From positions 1,674,001-1,738,000 of the forward strand of contig NZ_JBHSBU010000001.1 in NCBI RefSeq assembly GCF_042650885.1: DNA of 64,000 nucleotides. The letters run 5' to 3'. The first letter of the stretch is position 1, and each line of letters begins with the position of its first letter. This stretch comes from Chitinimonas_A lacunae (GTDB lineage Bacteria > Pseudomonadota > Gammaproteobacteria > Burkholderiales > Chitinimonadaceae). A model generated the notes under the pieces. That model was not told the origin of the DNA. It searched no databases and worked only from the letters and a program-made list of their open reading frames with translations. This document shows, piece by piece, positions 27,801 through 34,722 of the stretch. The translations under genes and the position numbers were made by a program.

Positions 27801-30800
27801 CGGGGAAGGCCGGGTCGAGCGGCAGATAGACCGCCCCCGCCTTGAGCGTGGCCAGCAGCGCCAGCGGCCATTGCGGGGTGCGCTCGAGCAGCACGGCGAC
27901 AATCTGGCCGGGCTTGACGCCCTGCGCCAGTACCAGCCGCTCGGCCAGCGCATTGGCGGTCTGGTCGAGCGTGCGGTAGTCGATCTCGCCGGCGTCGCCC
28001 AACAGTGCCGGCGCCTCAGGCCGCAGCGCGGCCTGACGGGCAAACGCCGCCTCGATCGTGCCAAGCGGCAAGGGCCGGCTCGGGCCGTTTTCCCAGTCGC
28101 GCAGCGCTTCGAGTTCGGCCTGATCAAGCATCGGCAAGGCCGCCACCGTGGCGTCCGCCGCGGTCGGCAAGGCCGCCAGCAGATTGGCCAGATGGCGCCC
28201 CAGCCTGGCGACGAATGCCGGTTCGAACAGCGCGCGGCGGTAATCGAGCCGCAGCCGCCAGCCTTGCGGACCGACTGCCAGCCGCAGCGTCAGATCGTAG
28301 CGGGCGGCACCGGGGTCGAGTTCATGTTCGAGCACGGCAAGCGGCTCAAGCGCCAGTTCGCCCGGCGCCGGTTCCATCGCCAGCATCACCTCGAACAGCG
28401 GATTACGCAGCGGATCGCGCGCATCGCCATAGTCGGCGGCCAGCCGCTCGAACGGGTAGTCCTGATGGGCATGGAGTTCTGCCACCGCGCGGCGGGTGCG
28501 TTCGAGCAGCTCGCCCAGCCCCAGCCCCGGCTGCACCTTGAGTGCCAGCGGCAGGGTATTGACGAAGAAACCGACCGTATCGGCCAGTTGCGGATGGCCC
28601 CGGCCTTCGACCGGGGTGCCGAATACCACCGTATCGCTGCCGCCATAACGTTGCAGCAGCACCGCCAGCGCCGCCGCCACCCCCATGAAGGGTGTGGCCT
28701 GACGCGCGGCCAGCCAGGCCTGCAACTGGGCCGCCGTGTCGGCCCCCAGCTCGATCGCGGCCGTCGCCGCCCGACCGTCGTCGCGCCGCACCGACTCGGG
28801 CGAACGGGTCGGCAGCATGGCACGGCGGTCCAGATCGGCCAGCCGACCGCGCCAGTAGTCGCGGTGACGACTGAGCTCGGTCTGGCGCGCTTCACTGGCC
28901 TGCCAGTGCGCCACATCACGCATCTGCAAGGGTGCCTCGCCCAATGACGGTGTATGGCCGGCGCACAGGGCCCGATAGGCCGTGGCCAGTTCGCGGTTCA
29001 TCAGCGCCATCGACCAGCCGTCGCAGATCAGGTGATGCATCAACACCAGCAGATGATGGCGCTCGGGCGTATCGCGCAGCAGGGCCACGCGCCACAGCGG
29101 CGCGCCGGCTTCGAGACCCACGGCCAATTCACGTTCGATGGCCACCGCAAGCGGCTCGATCTGGCCTTCGCCCAGGTCTTTCTCGACCCAGGCCACCTCG
29201 GCCCGCTCGAGCACCCGTTGGCGCGGGCCGTCTTCGCCGGCCTCGAACACCGTGCGCAGCGATTCATGCCGGTCCATCAGACACTGGAAGGCCGCGCGCA
29301 AGGCCAGCGGGTCGAGTTCGCCATGAAGTTCCAGCCATTCGGGATTGAGATAGAGCGCTTCGCGTCCCTCGATCCGGGTCAGCACCCACAGCCGCGCCTG
29401 GGCTTCGGTAAGTGGATAGTCGGACGCCAGCGGGGCGCGCTCGATGGCCGCCTGTTGCGGTCCGGGCTGGCTGGCGGCGAGCCGGCGGGCCAGCGCGCGG
29501 ACCGTGCCGTCCTCAAAGAAATCGCGCAGCGTCAGGCTGGCGCCGAACTGACGGTTGATGCGGCCAAGCAGGCCGATGGCACGCAGCGAGTTGCCGCCGA
29601 TATGGAGGAACTGGCTCTCGACGCTGACCCGATCCAGCGCCAGCGCTTCGGCCCATAGCTGTGCCAGCGCGGTTTCGAGTTCGCCTTCGGGCGCGACAAA
29701 GCCACGATCGCCGGTCTGCAAGGCTTCGGGACGCGGCAGGGCGCGGCGGTCGATCTTGCCGTTGAGGTTGCGCGGGAAGTCATCGAGACAGACCACATGG
29801 CCCGGCAACATCCCGGTCGGCAGCGTCTGCGCCAGATGCTCGCGCATGGCCGTCTCGCAGTCGGTGCGACCGTCGGGCAGCACCGCCGGATCGGCCAGCG
29901 TGAAATACACCACCAGCCGGTTGCCACCATCGGCCAGCCGGAAGGCATGGGCCACCGCTTCGCCGATGCCGGGCCATTGCCGCATCGCCAGTTCGATCTC
30001 GGGCAGTTCGATCCGTACCCCGTCGATCTTGACCTGCCGATCGGCCCGACCAACGAATTCGATGCTGCCGTCGGGCCGGTAGCGGCCGAGGTCACCGGTC
30101 TTGTAGATCCGGTCATTGGGGTCGTCGCCAAGCGGGTTGACGATAAAGGCAGCCGCCGTGGTGTCCGGATCGCGGTAGTAGCCATTGCTGGCAAACGGGG
30201 TCTTGATATGCAGCTCCCCCACCTCGCCCGGCTCGCATAGCCGGCCGTTGGCCAGGATCAGCACCACGGCATTGGCGATCGGCCGGCCCAGCGGCACGAT
30301 GGCGCCGGGCGCGTAGGCTTCCTCGATACGATGGAACAGCTTGGCCAGCGTGGTTTCCGACGGGCCATAGAAATTGATCAGTTGCGCCCGGCCACCGGCA
30401 GCCTCGCGCCAGTTGGCCACATCGGCGCCATAGAGCGGTTCGCCCGCCAGCACCACCTGGCGCAGCGAGTCGGGCGCCCGGCTCAGGTCGCGGGCGGCCC
30501 GGGTCAGCAGGCGGAACAAGGACGGAACGCAATGGAGCAGCGTAATCCGGCTGCGTTCGAGCCAATCGAGCAGCGCATGGCTATCGGCCCGGTCGGCCGG
30601 CTCGGGAATCACCAGCGTGCCGCCCGCCAGCAGCGGCACAAAGATCTCGCGCAGGCAGACATCGAACGTTGGCGCTGCCAGCCAACTGGCCCGGGTGTGC
30701 GAGTCCAGGCCGAATTCCGTCTTCTCCCAGTGGGCGAAATGGCTCACGCCCTTGTTGCGGCCGGCAATCAGCTTGGGCACCCCGGTCGAGCCCGAAGTCT

Positions 30801-31296
30801 GGATCAGATACCCCGTATCGTCGTCACCGGCCAGAATCGGCGGGTTGGCATCCCCGGCCGAAGCCGGCAGGCCATGGAGCCGCGCCACATCAAGCGGCAG
30901 CAGCGACACCCCTTGCGGACAACGCTCGGCCATCGCGCGCACCGTGGCCTCGTCCTGCGGCCGCAGGCACAGCACGCGCGGGTTGACCATACCGAACAAC
31001 TGCCGCTGCCGCGCCTCGGGCGCGGCCAGATCGAGCGCCATGAAGATGGCGCCGCGCTTGATGGTGGCCAGGATACCGATCAGACATTCGATACTGGCCG
31101 GCATGGCCAGACCGACCACATCGCCCGGCACCACCCCGGCGTCGCGCAGGGCAGCGGCCGCCAGATTGACCAGTCGATTGAGCGCCCGATAGCTGAGCTG
31201 GCGCGTTGCCTGTTCCACAGCGATCGCGTCGCCGCCCGAAGCCATCAGATGTTCGACCACGGCGTGCAGGTTTTTTTTATTCAGGGCTGAATTCAC
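21802..31296 (-). CDS. NRPS: A-PCP-C-A-PCP-C-A-PCP-E
   Basis: Third synthase in order of use, about 3,164 residues. It opens directly with an A domain, so its first module is completed by the orphan C domain at the end of the previous synthase. Domains: A (~20-500), PCP (GGNSL), C (HHLICDGW), A (~1070-1560), PCP (GGRSL, unusual Arg), C (HHIAADGW), A (~2140-2630), PCP (GGDSI), E (~2730-3150, HHWAVDGVSW, SVGWFTAMYPL, NYLGRFD). Codes read by eye are DVRHVAFLAK (no call), DVFANGAVCK (no call; the end resembles aromatic codes) and DGFFYGVTFK (close to Ile codes). The terminal E domain should give a D-residue at the last position. I chose the GTG start at 31296 because GGAG lies 7 bases upstream; a longer frame to 31491 lacks NRPS homology. 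Confidence 0.93.
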   Translation of the reverse strand: MNSALNKKNLHAVVEHLMASGGDAIAVEQATRQLSYRALNRLVNLAAAALRDAGVVPGDVVGLAMPASIECLIGILATIKRGAIFMALDLAAPEARQRQLFGMVNPRVLCLRPQDEATVRAMAERCPQGVSLLPLDVARLHGLPASAGDANPPILAGDDDTGYLIQTSGSTGVPKLIAGRNKGVSHFAHWEKTEFGLDSHTRASWLAAPTFDVCLREIFVPLLAGGTLVIPEPADRADSHALLDWLERSRITLLHCVPSLFRLLTRAARDLSRAPDSLRQVVLAGEPLYGADVANWREAAGGRAQLINFYGPSETTLAKLFHRIEEAYAPGAIVPLGRPIANAVVLILANGRLCEPGEVGELHIKTPFASNGYYRDPDTTAAAFIVNPLGDDPNDRIYKTGDLGRYRPDGSIEFVGRADRQVKIDGVRIELPEIELAMRQWPGIGEAVAHAFRLADGGNRLVVYFTLADPAVLPDGRTDCETAMREHLAQTLPTGMLPGHVVCLDDFPRNLNGKIDRRALPRPEALQTGDRGFVAPEGELETALAQLWAEALALDRVSVESQFLHIGGNSLRAIGLLGRINRQFGASLTLRDFFEDGTVRALARRLAASQPGPQQAAIERAPLASDYPLTEAQARLWVLTRIEGREALYLNPEWLELHGELDPLALRAAFQCLMDRHESLRTVFEAGEDGPRQRVLERAEVAWVEKDLGEGQIEPLAVAIERELAVGLEAGAPLWRVALLRDTPERHHLLVLMHHLICDGWSMALMNRELATAYRALCAGHTPSLGEAPLQMRDVAHWQASEARQTELSRHRDYWRGRLADLDRRAMLPTRSPESVRRDDGRAATAAIELGADTAAQLQAWLAARQATPFMGVAAALAVLLQRYGGSDTVVFGTPVEGRGHPQLADTVGFFVNTLPLALKVQPGLGLGELLERTRRAVAELHAHQDYPFERLAADYGDARDPLRNPLFEVMLAMEPAPGELALEPLAVLEHELDPGAARYDLTLRLAVGPQGWRLRLDYRRALFEPAFVARLGRHLANLLAALPTAADATVAALPMLDQAELEALRDWENGPSRPLPLGTIEAAFARQAALRPEAPALLGDAGEIDYRTLDQTANALAERLVLAQGVKPGQIVAVLLERTPQWPLALLATLKAGAVYLPLDPAFPDTRLLDLIADAGAGVVLTDATQEARLRRAGLPQQIATVVAGFDLPGRPVPPQTGGDPLAPAYLIYTSGSTGRPKAVQVSHRAFLNMIEDQIEALDMQPTDRVLQFVAPAFDVALFEIFLALGSGAALVLTDRARTATPQGFVEALRRYGVTVAAVTPGFLNSLIELPLLPLRLLNTGGESPRRADVARVLAQGIRYINAYGPSETAVCAAFHECLDAAGEGPLPLGRPTANTALRVVAPDLTPLPVGVPGELLIEGVGVGLGYLGQSALSATVFGLAADGTPRYRSGDRVVRRADGSLVFLGRLDGQVKVRGHRIEIGEVERALVSLPGVMDGRVLVRPVGDDTALVAYWTPTAEAAQVDEAAQRQQLIEALASRLPDYMVPRLLVRLTALPLNANGKLDVAALPEPRAALSHDRTEPVGPTETALARLWCEVLDLAQVGRHADFFALGGRSLAANRLVLRAARALQRAVTLADLYAAPTPASLAARLGGDSAPGAAPLAALSDTAPAPLSPMQQRLWVLHGIGQASAAYHIAGASEIEGPLDLPALRTAFADLAGRHAVLRSRIVVEGAEPLQRLDPPGAVAWHEFDGSALSQDERRARLLEFRDRPFDLAQQWPLRVLWCQEGPGRGSLLTVLHHIAADGWSMPLLAHDLALAYAARRAGRAPDWPALPSSYRELSVHWRESLARGDFAADADYWRRELAGPLPTLDLQTDFPRPAVQGLRGATLRLPLSPATRTALASLAERARCGEFAVALAALRLLLWRLAGQTDLVIGAPVAGRLHPDSERMVGCFVNTLPLRDRLVPEMPFADWLAWTAAKVAEGVQHQGYPFDRLVGELGLERDTARSPLFDVMLSVEPLGGPLQLDGVVCAERELPRSGSRCDLCWMFGLDGQGGRLDLEYDSDLFAPATVQALAERLFRLIEAAAATPAAALHRLDWLAPAERHWLLDTLNPASPALADSSVLERFEYWAQAMPEAPALIDDRESWSYGRLDAAAADWAARIQAALGVEAAAGRHIALQFERGPGWIVAVLAVLKVGSAYVPIEPDAPSARRRFLLEDSGAALLLYDRERERDDLPALPLLQLDEVGHGQPVQVARRGGEAPIYLMYTSGSTGRPKGVSTPQRAVLRLVSDSRYFEPVTGDRLLQLSNYAFDGATFDLFAALCHGLALCLPDRDTAMDPEALADFVERHGVTVSFVTTALFNQWVQAAPQSLRRLRKLYFGGQEANLPLVERALGLMQPGALVHVYGPTETTTFSTFHVVQPADLAGIHPRLPIGLPIGHTTAHVLDALGEPAPVGVPGELYIGGAGLALGYLGLPETTAERFVRVRSVDEPLYRSGDLTLRRDDGAIVFLGRLDGQVKIRGYRVELGEVEQALLTLPGVAQVHVMPRATAQGNLELVAYYTVASGAQVGEAVLRAHLAERLPGYMRPAHCVALAALPLNRNGKVDRAALPAPEPAAAPLAAVVAPSEGREQVLWQCWAEVLGRQDFGVEDNYFALGGDSIQAIQIAARLRERGFQLKVTQLLQSPTIAALAPQLAERTSGRAAVSVEWGQAPLLPIQHWFLEQDFSSAHHFNQSILLVLPAATTLATVQSALDRLIDRHDALRLRFGRDASGRPWQRFESAQPAALREVGCTELAQMQADIAATQASFRPAEAPLLQAVLYRLPEAARLFLTIHHWAVDGVSWRVLLDDLSRLLKDEQAELPPRTHSPAAWARRLAAEPRFVEQRAYWRERLGQPCGHLPQLRAEAVPAPVEARPLLAFVLDSTATGLLLGDGHTAYQTQGDELLLAAWLRTLAQIQYHPVCRIALEGHGREPLFDDLDLSRSVGWFTAMYPLCVQVDAEQWSLCVRQVKEALRGVPDRGLGYGVLRYLHGDAELAHGPVAETSFNYLGRFDDAMPLLLAPESTGDEIAPDTRLPHALDVTAEVKDGCLHVRMVADSGRYPLALFETLRRDFERNLHELAEHCRDCSAPQLSPSDIDFDGMDIAALDAFLDDLEQSVR

Positions 31297-31433
31297 TCGC
31301 AAGCTCCAAGAAAATGGGGAGGTGGGCGCCGTTCCGGCCGGCACCGGCCAGGAACGATCCTGCAAAACGGCTTCTACAAGGTACTTCCCAATAATTTTTT
31401 GTTTTTGTTTGAACACCGCTCCACATATGGCGG

Positions 31434-31457
31434 ATTTCTTTCCTGAAACTTTCCTCT
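31434..31457 (-). promoter_or_regulatory. candidate shared element, copy 2 (partial)
   Basis: TTTCTTTCCTGAAACTTTCC, matching the CCTGAAATTTTCC core of the other two copies with one change. It lies about 140 bases upstream of the synthase start at 31296, a distance similar to copy 1 relative to its gene. The ACTGAC landmark is not evident here. Confidence 0.4.
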
Positions 31458-31691
31458 GTGGATGAATCCAGGTCGGGTCCGCCACAGCCACTTCGCCGCC
31501 AGACCCCTCGGACGCTGACCGGACCCACCACCTTCGCAGACACCAATCCCGCGGCAGCAGCCCGCTCCGCGCTGTCCGGCATCACGTCGTCCTGTGCTGC
31601 ACCGCTTCGCCCGGATCGCGCGGCGAGGGCCGGTCCGTTCGGGGCCGGTCCGGACGCAGCAATGCGCACGGCGAGTGAGCCGAACGCATTG

Positions 31692-31756
31692 TTTATTTCT
31701 TTTCTTCTATAACTGACTACTGGTCTTGCAGATATTTTTCCTGAAATTTTATTTTT
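31692..31756 (-). promoter_or_regulatory. candidate shared element, copy 3
   Basis: Carries TTTATTTCT (31692-31700), ACTGAC (31712-31717) and TTTTTCCTGAAATTTT (31735-31750). Order and spacing nearly match copy 1 (the core is shifted by one base). It lies just after the DUF481 stop, in the ~475-base gap before the next synthase gene. The middle of that gap (31458-31680) is GC-rich with no recognisable gene. Confidence 0.45.
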
Positions 31757-31771
31757 AGACGCTTCTCTCCC

Positions 31772-32794
31772 CTAATACTGGAAAGTGAAGTTCAAGCGCC
31801 GCGTATAGTCGGCGCGCAGCACATCGGGCCAGGGGTTGCTGTCGTAGCGTTTCTCGAAGCCGAAGCTCAGCACCGCCTTGGGAGCCAGCTGGTAATCGAG
31901 ATTGAGCGAGGCGAGATAGCGGTAGCGGTGGACATATTCAGCCGCCACATAGCGTCCGCTGCGCGGATTGACTGGGTCGAGCACATAGCGCCCCGAGCGT
32001 CCGCCGTCGTTGATCAGCCGAAAGCCCTGACGCAGCGACCAGGCCGGTGCGAGCTGCCATTGCAGGGTCTGGTAGGTGTAGAGGATGTCGCTGTCGCGCC
32101 GGTTGATGCCGACGTAATCGCGCACGAATTCCATATAGTTTTCGCGGAAACGCCCCAGCCCGACGAAGGTGTCGAGCCGCAGCCCCGGCCGGTCGATCCA
32201 GTAGTAGCCAACCCCGGCGAGCACGGTATGGCGGCTGTCGATCAGGTTCTGCTCGTCGAGCTCCCAGATATAGCCGCCACCGACGTACCAGTTGGGGCTG
32301 AGGTCGCGCCGCAGCGTCTCCTGGACGATACGGTAGTCCTTCTCGTTGAGGCCGCCACTGACCTGCTCGATCTTGCGCTTGTCGATCGATACCGACAGCT
32401 CGTTGGTCCAATGGCCGATCTGGCTATAGGCCTTGCCGCCGATCCGCAGCGCATGGCCCGAATCATTGCCGCCCAGCGAGGTGGCCGACAGATTGGCTTC
32501 GAGATGGTGGCGCCAGCCATCGCGGTTGGGGTAGAGGAAGCTACTGTGATTCCACCAGTCGGGCATGCCTTCAGCAGGCGGCGCCGCCAGCGGCAAGGCC
32601 GCAGGCGCCGGGACCGTCGGGGTAGAGGGTGTCTCATGCTGACGCGCCGTCAGCTCCTTGAGTGCTGCGGCGTAACCGGCCTTGAAGCCGGCGTCGTAGC
32701 CCGGTTGCTGCTCGACGGCCGTGTCGGCCGACACGGCCGCCGCCAGCAGCAGACTCCACAGGCCAGGGCCGGCGCAATGGACGGATCGGTTCAT
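31772..32794 (-). CDS. DUF481-like outer-membrane protein
   Basis: About 340 residues. A signal peptide is followed by a short Ala/Pro-rich region, then ~260 residues of alternating aromatic/polar beta strands (GNDSGHALRIGGKAYSQIG, NWYVGGGYIWELDEQNL) ending in ...NFTFQY, with a C-terminal aromatic residue typical of outer-membrane barrels. It resembles the DUF481 family. The ATG at 32794 has AAGGAA upstream; a longer frame to 32833 is less likely. It follows the asparagine synthetase gene by 56 bases in the same operon, so it may serve export, uptake or protection for the cluster product. No direct evidence of role. Confidence 0.75.
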   Translation of the reverse strand: MNRSVHCAGPGLWSLLLAAAVSADTAVEQQPGYDAGFKAGYAAALKELTARQHETPSTPTVPAPAALPLAAPPAEGMPDWWNHSSFLYPNRDGWRHHLEANLSATSLGGNDSGHALRIGGKAYSQIGHWTNELSVSIDKRKIEQVSGGLNEKDYRIVQETLRRDLSPNWYVGGGYIWELDEQNLIDSRHTVLAGVGYYWIDRPGLRLDTFVGLGRFRENYMEFVRDYVGINRRDSDILYTYQTLQWQLAPAWSLRQGFRLINDGGRSGRYVLDPVNPRSGRYVAAEYVHRYRYLASLNLDYQLAPKAVLSFGFEKRYDSNPWPDVLRADYTRRLNFTFQY

Positions 32795-32850
32795 GGCATT
32801 CCTTGTCTGTTGTTCCATGTTTTTCTGCCTCACCCTGCCTTGGCGGGCGC

Positions 32851-34719
32851 TCAGCTCCGCGCCGGCATGTCGAATTCCTCAAGGAAGATCTGGAAGGTCA
32901 GCACCACCATCAGCAGATCGACATCGAAGGTCTGGTTGACGCTGAAACCGGGCCGCAGATACGCCTGACGCAGACGCTCGACCGTGGCCGCGTTGAAATA
33001 GCCCTGACGGCGGATGCGCTCGGGCGCCAGCAGATCGGCGATCCACTCGGCCCCGCCGGCCAGGAGCGCGGGACTGCCCGGCGCCACAAAGGCGAATTTC
33101 TCGCGCTCGATGATGGCAGGCGGCACATAGCGCCGTGCCACGGTGCGCAGCGGGTATTTCTCGCGGCCGTCGCCGATCAGCAGATCGGGCGGCAGCCGCC
33201 GCACCAGATCGATCAGATCGCGATCGAGAAAGGGATAGCGGCCCTCGACGCTATGGGCGAAGGTCATCCGGTCGCCATGGTCGGTCAGCAGATGGTCGGC
33301 GATTCGCAGCTTGAAATCGACATAGGAGCGGCGGTGGATCGGATGGCGCCGCCGCAGCCGTTCATGCGGCACGGGCGCCGTGCGGGTGGCGGCGAACTCG
33401 GCATGGCGCGCCGCCAGATCAGGGGCATAGAGCGCGGCCAGGGTGTCGTGGAAAGCGTGGTAATCGCGCTCATAGAAAAACTCGCCATCGCCCCACAGCT
33501 TCTCGCGCAGCTGACGCTCGGCCCAGCCGTCGCCATCGAGCAGACCCTCGTCGAGACGGTCGCCGCGCAAGGCATCGAGCCGATAGCCGACGTAGCCGGC
33601 GAACAGCTCGTCGGCTCCTTCCCCGGACAGCACCACCTTGCAGCCCGCCGCTCGCACCCCTTCGGCCAGGGCGTGCGAGCAGGTGTCATAGCTCTCGCGC
33701 AACGGCGACTCGGCATGGCGGATCACCGCCCGCAGCCGGCGCTCGATATCGGTGGGCGCAAACGCAATCTCATGGTGACGGCTGCCCAGCCGGTCGCTGA
33801 CCATGCGCTGGTAACGACGCTCGTCGATGCGGGCATCGTCGAACACGATGGAGAACGAATGCCACGCTTCAGCGGGCCGCAGGCGGTGGATCAGGCCGGC
33901 GATCAGCGAGGAATCGAGCCCCCCGCTCAGATAGAAGCCCACCTCGACATCGGCTTCGAGCCGGCGCGCCACCGCCTGGCGCAGGCAGTGGTCGAGCTGT
34001 TCTTCCCAGTCCGCCGGCGCCTCGCGGGCGGCTTGTTCGGGATAGTCGAGATCCCAATAGGCGCGTGTCTCGATCCGGCCGTCCTCCAGTATCAGCAGAT
34101 GCCCCGCCGGCAACGAGCGGATGCCCTGGAACATGGTGGTCGGGCTGATCAGGCCGGGAAAGGTCAGACATTGATCGAGCCCGGTCGGATCGACGACCCG
34201 TATCACATGCGGATGGGCAAGCAGCGCCTTGATTTCCGAGGCAAACAGCAACTGGCCCTCGGCCACCGTGTAGTAGAGCGGGCAGATGCCGACCGGATCG
34301 CGCGCCAGCAGCAGGCGGTGGGCGGCGCGGTCATAGAGCGCCCAGGCGAACTGGCCGTTGAGCCGGTCCACTGCCCCTTCGGCGTATTCCTCATACAGAT
34401 GGGGCAGCACCTCGACATCGCAGCGCGACACGAAGCGATGCCCGCGCGCTTCGAGTTCCTGGCGCAGGTCGCGATGGTTGAAGATTTCACCGTTGCAGAC
34501 CGAGACATAGCGGCCGTCGGCGCTGAAGTGGGGCTGATTGCCTTCGGGGCGCGGGTCAACGATGGCCAGCCGGCGAAAGCCCAGCCCGGCTGGGCCGGCG
34601 ACGTGCAGTCCGCGGTCGTCGGGGCCACGATGGATCAGGGCGTCGCGCATCTGCTCGACCAACCCGGCCTCGACCGCACGGCGACGGTCGAGCGAAACGA
34701 TGCCTGCAATGCCGCACAT
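32851..34719 (-). CDS. asnB: asparagine synthetase (glutamine-hydrolysing)
   Basis: A 622-residue cytoplasmic amidotransferase. The N-terminal class II glutaminase domain begins with the catalytic Cys (MCGIAGIVSLDRR) and includes CNGEIFNH. The synthetase domain has the ATP PP-loop SGGLDSSLIAGL and later VLSGEGADELFAGY and GDRMTFAHSVEGRYPFLD. The start is 3 bases after the preceding synthase stop, with GAGGAG inside that gene's end, so it belongs to the biosynthetic operon. It could supply asparagine, or amidate a carboxyl group of a precursor or the product. None of the A domains I could read is an Asn code, but two are unassigned. Confidence 0.92.
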   Translation of the reverse strand: MCGIAGIVSLDRRRAVEAGLVEQMRDALIHRGPDDRGLHVAGPAGLGFRRLAIVDPRPEGNQPHFSADGRYVSVCNGEIFNHRDLRQELEARGHRFVSRCDVEVLPHLYEEYAEGAVDRLNGQFAWALYDRAAHRLLLARDPVGICPLYYTVAEGQLLFASEIKALLAHPHVIRVVDPTGLDQCLTFPGLISPTTMFQGIRSLPAGHLLILEDGRIETRAYWDLDYPEQAAREAPADWEEQLDHCLRQAVARRLEADVEVGFYLSGGLDSSLIAGLIHRLRPAEAWHSFSIVFDDARIDERRYQRMVSDRLGSRHHEIAFAPTDIERRLRAVIRHAESPLRESYDTCSHALAEGVRAAGCKVVLSGEGADELFAGYVGYRLDALRGDRLDEGLLDGDGWAERQLREKLWGDGEFFYERDYHAFHDTLAALYAPDLAARHAEFAATRTAPVPHERLRRRHPIHRRSYVDFKLRIADHLLTDHGDRMTFAHSVEGRYPFLDRDLIDLVRRLPPDLLIGDGREKYPLRTVARRYVPPAIIEREKFAFVAPGSPALLAGGAEWIADLLAPERIRRQGYFNAATVERLRQAYLRPGFSVNQTFDVDLLMVVLTFQIFLEEFDMPARS

Positions 34720-34722
34720 GAT

